A stretch of DNA of 7,841 nucleotides from the NCBI GenBank assembly GCA_035630195.1, contig DASQLD010000123.1, positions 1 to 7,841 of the forward strand, read 5' to 3'. This document shows positions 1 through 4,913 of the stretch, piece after piece; positions within the stretch are counted from its first letter, which is position 1, and every line of letters starts with the position of its first letter. The notes beneath the pieces are model-generated. The model did not search any database and was not told the DNA's origin. It worked only from the letters and a program-made list of their open reading frames with translations. Origin of the DNA: DASQDN01 sp035630195 (GTDB taxonomy: Bacteria; Acidobacteriota; Terriglobia; Bryobacterales; Bryobacteraceae). A program made the position numbers and the translations under genes.

Positions 1-185
1 GGCTCTTCTCTTGTGGCCGATGAATCGGGGGGCAACCTGTAAGCGACGTCCTGCGCGGTCTCGTCGGGTCTTTCGACAGCTCTCAGGAAGACTACAGAAT
101 GCGGCAGAGGAGCCCCATGGCTGAAATGGTGGCCGAAAAACTTGAAAAGCAGGGTATCGAGACGCCGTGGCGGCGACAACCCTAG
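1..185 (+). pseudogene. 3' end of a probable type II antitoxin gene, partial and probably frameshifted
   Basis: The frame that ends at TAG 183-185 reads as a plausible antitoxin C-terminus. It has a segment resembling VSDVLRGLVGSFDS, then a charged helix (MAEMVAEKLEKQGIE) and the end TPWRRQP. The stop lies 16-18 bases inside the following PIN-domain gene, an overlap typical of antitoxin-toxin pairs. The frame is closed upstream by TGA at 21-23. The first frame (SSLVADES) would join it if one base were restored in the run of six G at 27-32, so a second indel is possible. The N-terminal DNA-binding part lies outside the window, so the antitoxin family (RHH, AbrB or other) cannot be named. The assignment depends mainly on position and on the look of the C-terminus. 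A short independent ORF from ATG 99 or 117 is a weaker alternative. Confidence 0.45.
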
Positions 186-606
186 TTGATACCGGACCCC
201 TCGTTGCGCTCGTGGACCGAAACCAATCGGTTCACAGAAAGTGCCTGCTGGCTCTGGAATCTATGCCCACTCCGCTCCTCACTACGTGGCCCTGCCTGAC
301 GAAGCGATGTACTTTTTGGAAGGTATCGGCGGCTGGACAAGCCAGAAAATCCTGTGGGAGTTTATCGGACGGCATGGATTGAAACTCCACACTCCGAAAG
401 CGAACGAAGCAGACCGGATGAGAGCGCTTATGGAAAAATATAGCGATACCCCCATGGACTTGGCTGACGCGTCTCTCGTAGCGACAGCGGAAGCTCGGCA
501 ACTTAGGCGCGTTTTCACTCTTGATGTGACTTTCGGATATACCGTGCGAGCGATAGAGAGCCATTCGAAGTCATCCCTTAAAGTAAGGGATCCACTCTAT
601 CTTTAA
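167..606 (+). pseudogene. PIN-domain ribonuclease toxin (VapC-type), broken by a one-base deletion
   Basis: PIN-domain toxins are Mg2+-dependent ribonucleases that cut tRNA or other RNA until an antitoxin binds them. The first half is read from GTG 167, the only start in its frame after the TGA at 143-145. It begins with the typical strand LVDTGPLVAL, acidic residue D8. The second half lies in the frame ending at TAA 604-606. Restoring one base at about 300/301 joins them through PCLTEAMYFL and gives a 146-residue protein, a normal VapC length. All expected acidic residues are then present: D8, E46, D98/D101 (in MDLADASLVATA) and D120 (in FTLDVTFGY). As sequenced, translation runs into the wrong frame after codon 44 and stops at 382, giving a 71-residue product without E46 or the later acids. 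The gene overlaps the putative antitoxin by 19 bases. The intact catalytic set suggests a recent break, or a base-calling error in a draft assembly. Confidence 0.85.
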
Positions 607-609
607 GGG
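575..609. repeat. Perfect 9-bp inverted repeat spanning both convergent stop codons; possible bidirectional terminator
   Basis: CCCTTAAAG at 575-583 is the exact reverse complement of CTTTAAGGG at 601-609, with 17 bases between. The toxin stop (TAA 604-606) lies in the right arm and the stop of the minus-strand gene (578-580) in the left arm, so both genes end in the same string CTT TAA GGG. The position, at the meeting point of two convergent genes, fits a bidirectional 3'-end hairpin. The stem is AT-rich in the middle and no U-tract follows on either strand, so it is not a classical Rho-independent terminator. It may instead protect 3' ends or be a chance result of shared termini. Confidence 0.5.
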
Positions 610-1327
610 TCTGAACAACCTCAGCCAGCGACCGATTTTCATTGCGTGTTAGAAACTGGCTGGCTTTGTAAATTTCATTTGGATAAGCAGCTTTGAGTAC
701 GCCGTCCTTCACGCGCCACACCTTTAGGACGTGGTAACCCTCCTGCTCCGGCCTGTATGTCAGAAAGAACAGATATGTCTCGCCGCGCAGATAATGGTCG
801 CCCTCTCCGTGAACATTCCAAGCGATAACTCGTCCGGTATCCAAACGCGCAGTTCCCCCTCTACGAAGCACGATCAGCGAGTTCTTCATTGCCGCGCTTG
901 CAGAGGACTTGACCATCTCTGAGATTTGAATCGTGTACTCCGTGTATAGCGATGTTTGACTGGACGTCAGAAAGGGTTGTACAGTGCTCACCTCACCCAC
1001 GACCACGACATCACTTTCGTCGATAGGAAGCTCTGGTAAAGGAAGGAGACACACTATCGATCCCGGAGGTGGTGGCGGTGGCGCGCCGGGTGGGATGCGC
1101 GGAGGAATCAACAATGAGGTTCCACTTCCTATGTCGAAAAACTTAGCCCGAGCTGCTCGAATTTTCTTGTCCGTAGTATCTGTGGATTCTGGCAACAAAG
1201 TTGAGATCGGATGGGCTTCTGTTTCCGACGGCTGTGCAGCAATTAGGAGCGTAGTGGCGGCAATGATACTCACATATCCCAGTAACCGGCGAAGCATACT
1301 GCCAGAATATCGGAAGAACCGCAACAT
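578..1327 (-). CDS. Exported proline-rich protein of unknown function
   Basis: A 249-residue protein that I cannot assign to a named family. The N-terminus is basic (R3, R6, R13, R14), then has a hydrophobic stretch at about residues 15-31 with Ala-rich cleavage options near A31 or A38, so export is likely. Residues 39-75 are polar. Residues 75-88 form a proline-rich linker with six consecutive prolines at 83-88. The only cysteine is C93, not at a lipobox. From about residue 103 there is a compact beta-rich domain: DVVVVGEV, then YTEYTIQI, then an RRGG turn and YLFFLTYR, followed by VLKVWRVKDG. This suggests a small periplasmic beta-sandwich or OB-like fold, but that is inference. ATG at 1325-1327 gives the full signal; ATG at 1295-1297 (M11) is an alternative, and neither has a strong ribosome-binding site. 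The gene is divergent from the TonB receptor, 42 bases between starts, so shared regulation is possible. It converges on the broken toxin with a 29-base overlap. Confidence 0.72.
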   Translation of the reverse strand: MLRFFRYSGSMLRRLLGYVSIIAATTLLIAAQPSETEAHPISTLLPESTDTTDKKIRAARAKFFDIGSGTSLLIPPRIPPGAPPPPPPGSIVCLLPLPELPIDESDVVVVGEVSTVQPFLTSSQTSLYTEYTIQISEMVKSSASAAMKNSLIVLRRGGTARLDTGRVIAWNVHGEGDHYLRGETYLFFLTYRPEQEGYHVLKVWRVKDGVLKAAYPNEIYKASQFLTRNENRSLAEVVQTLKDRVDPLL

Positions 1328-1354
1328 AGATGGATTTGATACGCTCTTGGGCGT

Positions 1355-1362
1355 AAGGGAGG
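1355..1362 (+). promoter_or_regulatory. Strong Shine-Dalgarno sequence of the TonB receptor gene
   Basis: AAGGGAGG lies 7 bases before ATG 1370, near-ideal strength and spacing, and fixes the receptor start. The divergent gene starts at 1327, so the receptor promoter must lie in the 42-base gap or inside the 5' end of the minus-strand gene. I could not pick a convincing -35/-10 pair there. Confidence 0.8.
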
Positions 1363-1369
1363 CTAGTCC

Positions 1370-4300
1370 ATGTTGAACTTCACTTCGTACGTAGTCGTTC
1401 TGGCGCTTCTTGGCGGAGGTGTTTCGGGCCTGCGCGCGCAGACAATCTCCGGCGATTTAGTCGTCGCCGTTGTCGATCAGAGCGATCTCGCGGTTTCCGG
1501 AGCAACGCTGGAACTGATTCAAAGAGACACGAATATCGGACAAAAGGCGCAGACCGACTCGCTCGGCCTTTATCTATTCAGTCAATTGAAACCCGGTCAG
1601 TATCAGTTGAACGTTACGATGGCCGGATTCCAACGGACTCTTGTGGATGATATTCGTGTGCAAGTCGGTCAACGCGCGCGTATCGACGTAAAGCTCAACG
1701 TGAGTCAAGTTACTGAGACAGTCACGGTTTCTGCGGCTGGAGCGACGCTTATTAATGCCGAGAGCGCGGCGATTGGACAGGTGATGGAGACTAGATCGAT
1801 TGTCGAGCTGCCGCTCAGCGGGCGCAATTTCATTCAGCTCGCCCAATTGACGGCCGGCGCGATTCCGATCGGTATCGCCAATTCACCGGCGACATCCTGG
1901 ACAGGACGGAGCGATACAACGCTGTCCATTGCAGGCGGCCGCGAATCGAACAACAGCTTCTTGCTCAACGGCATTGAGACACGGAACGCGCGGTTTGGCA
2001 ATGCGGGGATCCGACCGAGTATCGATGCCATCCAGGAATTCAACATTCAGCGATCCACATTCGGAGCCGAGTTCGGACGAAGCGCCGCGGTCGTAAATAC
2101 GACTATGAAATCGGGCACGAATGCGATTCACGGGAGCGTGTTCGAATTCTTTCGAAACAAAGAACTCGATGCGAATGACTTCTTTCTAAATCGCACGGGG
2201 CGGGCTAGAGCGCCGTTATCTCAGAACAACTACGGGACGGCAGTCGGCGGTCCGGTGGTGATACCCAAGCTCTATAACGGCAGGAATCGAACATTCTGGT
2301 TTTTTAATTACGAAGCGTTCCGACAGCGCACCGCTTCGAGCGCCACGGGAAACTATCCATCCCTGGCGCAGCTAAAGGGAAATCTTGCGGATGATAGCGC
2401 AGGCACCGGTTTGTTTCCGCGGAGCAGCGCGATTTGTCAGGCCAACCCGACATCGCGCAAGTGTGTCGACTTTCTCGATCCGTCGACGGGTCTTCCGTTT
2501 CCGGGCAATGTGATTCCGGCAAGCCGGTTGGATGCAACGACCCAGATTGCCGTGAATTACGTTCCGGCGCCGAATGTGGCCGTACCTGTGAACAGTCCGA
2601 ATTTCCCGCTGTTCAATACACAGGGAACGCCTTCGATCATCAACGATTTCGATCAGTACAATACGCGACTCGATCATCAACTGACATCGAACGATCAGAT
2701 ATTCGGCACGTTCTCCTGGTCCGACGAGGAGCGCGATGTTAAGGCGCTGCGTCCTTTGGGCGGTGAGGGATACCCGATGAGCAACCGATTGGTGACCTCG
2801 ACCTGGAATCACACGTTCAACTCGGCAATATTGAATGAATTTCGTTTTGGCTGGAATCGCAGCCGCACGTTCCGTCTTTCGGAAACGAGCTTCGGCCCGA
2901 ACTACGCTCAGGAAGTATTCGGCCTCGAGAATACCACCACGCAAGAGATGTCGTACGGCATTCCCGCGTTCAACATGTCGGGATTTAGCGGGATCGGTTC
3001 GATATCGCAGGCGATTGGCGCGACGGATGAGAACTTTCAATTCACCGACAATCTGAGCATTATCAAAGGCCGGCACAATGTCCGCACCGGTGTGCAGATC
3101 ATGCGGCTAGCGTATTTCCAGATTACGAACTTCGCAGGCAATCCGACGTTCACATTCGATGGGCGCTATACAGGCGTGCAGACGAACGGTTACGGCATTG
3201 GAGATTTTCTATTAGGTTATCCTTCGCGCGCCCAGGGTTCCGTTGGAGATGGAAGCCAGGATATGCGCACGACATTCTGGGGCGGCTATCTGCAGGATGA
3301 CTGGCGCATTGCATCGAACTTTACGCTGAACTTCGGCTTGCGGTATGAGTTCGCACGGTCGCCGGTGGAAATCAATAATCGCAGCATGTACTTCAATCCG
3401 GAGCAGGCCCAGATCTTTGTCGCGGGTCAGGGCGTTCGTCCGGATATCGTCGATCCGGACTGGAACAACTTCGCTCCGCGCTTCGGCTTCACGTGGCGTC
3501 CGGGTTTCATGAGCAATATGGTTGTCCGCGGTGGCATGGGGATCTACTACGCCACGGATAACTTCAACGAAGAGCAGTTCAAGGGACAAGGGGCGCCGTT
3601 TTTTCAGCAGCAGACGCTCGATGGCGACCCCAGAACACCGACGATTTTCATGAGTGAAATGCTGCCCGCGTTCACGACGTCGCGGAATACCGGTCCGTTC
3701 ACGTTTGATCGATTGAATCGAACTCCGTATTTGAATCAGTGGAGCTTCGGTATCCAGAAGAGTTTTGCTTCGGACTGGCTGTTTGAGATCGAGTACGTGG
3801 GCAGTCAGGGAAACAAGATGCCGCAGCGGAGAAATCTGAACGTCGCGACAATCGATCCGACGGGAACGATCCCGGTTGCGCAGCGCCGCCGGTATCCGCA
3901 GTTTGCCGACATTCTGCTTACGTACAACGGTGGGTGGACGAGCTATAACGCCATGACGACGAAGCTCGAGAAGCGCTATTCGTCGGGGTTGTATCTTCTG
4001 GGCGCGTACACGTGGTCGAAGAATCTCGATCTGGGAGCGACGGACGATTTCTCCACGATTCACGGCGAGTTCAAGAAGTGGGACAAAGGTCGAAGCACCC
4101 TTGACGTTCCGCATCGATTTATCGCGAGTTATGTGTACGAGCTGCCCTTCGGGCGAGGAAAGCAGTTTGCTTCGGGTGTCGGAAAGACGGCGGATATGTT
4201 GATCGGCGGGTGGCAGGTGAGTGGCATCACGACGTTCGCCACGGGACAATTCCAAACGCTGGGAATCGGTTCTGATTGGATCGCTATCGGCAACTGGACG

Positions 4301-4663
4301 AGGTCGATACCGGATGTTGTCGGCGACTATAACGCGGGTAGAGCGCTCCCGGACGCGTATCTGAATCCGGCGGCATTCGATTATCCGAAAGACGCACAAG
4401 GGAATCGAGTACGAGCCGTTGGTAACGCGGGCCGAAATACGATTCAACAGCCCGGTATGAATAACTGGGATCTCAGCGTGCTGAAGAACTTCAACTTTAG
4501 CGAGCGCTTCCGAGCTCAGTTTCGGTGCGAGACGTTCAACACGTTTAATCACACGCAATTCGGGTCGGCCAATTTGACGATGACGAATACGAATTTCGGC
4601 CGGATCACGTCCACGCGCGTCGGGCCGCGACGAATGCAGTTGGGCCTTCGCTTAACGTTCTGA
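1370..4663 (+). CDS. Oar-like TonB-dependent outer-membrane receptor with carboxypeptidase-regulatory-like domain
   Basis: A complete 1,097-residue outer-membrane transporter. Receptors of this type move large or scarce substrates into the periplasm using energy passed on by TonB-ExbBD. Residues 1-23 are a signal peptide, probably cut after LRA. Residues 26-112 form a carboxypeptidase-D regulatory-like beta-sandwich (VSGATLELIQ, then SLGLYLFSQLKPGQYQL). The plug follows, with ELPLSGRNFIQL (E146 to L157), then SIAGGRESNNSFLLNG and IDAIQEFNIQRSTFGAEFGR, the pattern usual in acidobacterial receptors. The rest is the barrel, with SYNAMTTKLEKRYSSGL and TWSKNLD late in the chain. It ends in FNTFNHTQFG and a terminal Phe (LRLTF), the outer-membrane assembly signal. 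C356 and C365 lie in a likely surface loop and could form a disulfide. The length is normal for Oar-like proteins; I see no clear TonB box. The substrate cannot be read from the sequence; Acidobacteriota usually carry many paralogues. The neighbouring exported enzymes suggest uptake of an organic compound, which is inference. Confidence 0.95.
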   Translation: MLNFTSYVVVLALLGGGVSGLRAQTISGDLVVAVVDQSDLAVSGATLELIQRDTNIGQKAQTDSLGLYLFSQLKPGQYQLNVTMAGFQRTLVDDIRVQVGQRARIDVKLNVSQVTETVTVSAAGATLINAESAAIGQVMETRSIVELPLSGRNFIQLAQLTAGAIPIGIANSPATSWTGRSDTTLSIAGGRESNNSFLLNGIETRNARFGNAGIRPSIDAIQEFNIQRSTFGAEFGRSAAVVNTTMKSGTNAIHGSVFEFFRNKELDANDFFLNRTGRARAPLSQNNYGTAVGGPVVIPKLYNGRNRTFWFFNYEAFRQRTASSATGNYPSLAQLKGNLADDSAGTGLFPRSSAICQANPTSRKCVDFLDPSTGLPFPGNVIPASRLDATTQIAVNYVPAPNVAVPVNSPNFPLFNTQGTPSIINDFDQYNTRLDHQLTSNDQIFGTFSWSDEERDVKALRPLGGEGYPMSNRLVTSTWNHTFNSAILNEFRFGWNRSRTFRLSETSFGPNYAQEVFGLENTTTQEMSYGIPAFNMSGFSGIGSISQAIGATDENFQFTDNLSIIKGRHNVRTGVQIMRLAYFQITNFAGNPTFTFDGRYTGVQTNGYGIGDFLLGYPSRAQGSVGDGSQDMRTTFWGGYLQDDWRIASNFTLNFGLRYEFARSPVEINNRSMYFNPEQAQIFVAGQGVRPDIVDPDWNNFAPRFGFTWRPGFMSNMVVRGGMGIYYATDNFNEEQFKGQGAPFFQQQTLDGDPRTPTIFMSEMLPAFTTSRNTGPFTFDRLNRTPYLNQWSFGIQKSFASDWLFEIEYVGSQGNKMPQRRNLNVATIDPTGTIPVAQRRRYPQFADILLTYNGGWTSYNAMTTKLEKRYSSGLYLLGAYTWSKNLDLGATDDFSTIHGEFKKWDKGRSTLDVPHRFIASYVYELPFGRGKQFASGVGKTADMLIGGWQVSGITTFATGQFQTLGIGSDWIAIGNWTRSIPDVVGDYNAGRALPDAYLNPAAFDYPKDAQGNRVRAVGNAGRNTIQQPGMNNWDLSVLKNFNFSERFRAQFRCETFNTFNHTQFGSANLTMTNTNFGRITSTRVGPRRMQLGLRLTF

Positions 4664-4682
4664 CCGACTACAGCCCATACGC

Positions 4683-4721
4683 AAGCGGCTCTCTTATCGT
4701 CTGAAGACGAGCTTGCCGCTT
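4683..4721 (+). terminator. Possible terminator hairpin after the TonB receptor gene
   Basis: AAGCGGC (4683-4689) pairs exactly with GCCGCTT (4715-4721), and a second small hairpin, CGTC-TGAA-GACG (4698-4709), lies inside. The structure starts 20 bases after the receptor stop. The downstream sequence ATTGTTCG is only mildly T-rich, so this is an imperfect Rho-independent terminator at best. It would separate the receptor transcript from the next gene, which has its own candidate promoter. Confidence 0.45.
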
Positions 4722-4800
4722 ATTGTTCGAAAAGACCGAGCCCGTAGTAGGTGATTTTCTGCGATCTCGTTTGTTATCAGATAGCTCCCGCTACTGTGCC

Positions 4801-4836
4801 GGTCCAGGACCATTCCGACATATAGATCTCGTGTCG
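4801..4836. promoter_or_regulatory. Small inverted repeats upstream of the di-haem protein gene; possible operator
   Basis: GGTCC-A-GGACC (4801-4811) is a perfect short palindrome, followed by CGACA (4816-4820) and TGTCG (4832-4836) 11 bases apart. Both lie just upstream of the candidate -35 at 4848, where an activator or repressor dimer could bind. The words are short and could arise by chance; no regulator gene is in the window. The rest of the 250-base gap (4664-4913) holds the possible terminator and candidate promoter, and no credible small gene. Confidence 0.25.
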
Positions 4837-4847
4837 TGATTGTTCTA

Positions 4848-4876
4848 TGGACTTCGCTTATCTGGTGTGGCATACT
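4848..4876 (+). promoter_or_regulatory. Candidate extended -10 promoter of the di-haem protein gene
   Basis: TGGACT (4848-4853) and CATACT (4871-4876) are 17 bases apart and each matches four of six bases of the sigma-70 consensus. TGG immediately precedes the -10, giving an extended -10 element. Transcription would start at about 4883, leaving a 5' leader of roughly 30 bases that includes the ribosome-binding site. This is a consensus match only. Confidence 0.35.
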
Positions 4877-4901
4877 CCGAGCGAACCAATCCGGCCACTA
4901 A

Positions 4902-4908
4902 GTGGAGG
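4902..4908 (+). promoter_or_regulatory. Shine-Dalgarno sequence that sets the start at 4914
   Basis: GTGGAGG contains GGAGG at 4904-4908, 5 bases before ATG 4914. The GTG at 4902 is in frame and would add four residues, but it is part of the ribosome-binding site itself and has no such site upstream. ATG 4914 also puts a clean signal peptide at the N-terminus. Confidence 0.75.
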
Positions 4909-4913
4909 CTGTA

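Noticed and set aside
290..310. Programmed -1 ribosomal frameshifting to make a full PIN-domain protein.
   Set aside because: The junction reads CTG ACG AAG, which is not a slippery heptamer, and PIN toxins are not known to use frameshifting.
232..564. Minus-strand frames of 110 and 78 codons opposite the PIN-domain gene.
   Set aside because: The plus strand encodes recognisable PIN motifs in both halves, so these are antisense shadows.
984..1376. A 130-codon plus-strand frame opposite the proline-rich exported protein.
   Set aside because: Its glycine run is the complement of the proline codons, it shows no protein family signal, and it overlaps the receptor start.
2372..3076. A 234-codon open frame on the minus strand inside the receptor gene.
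   Set aside because: Same reasons: Arg-rich, no motif, and opposite well-conserved plug and barrel sequence.
3212..4558. A 448-codon open frame on the minus strand inside the TonB receptor gene.
   Set aside because: It lies wholly opposite a receptor with clear family motifs. Its product is rich in Arg and Ile with no recognisable domain or signal. It arises because the sense gene avoids codons that would make antisense stops.
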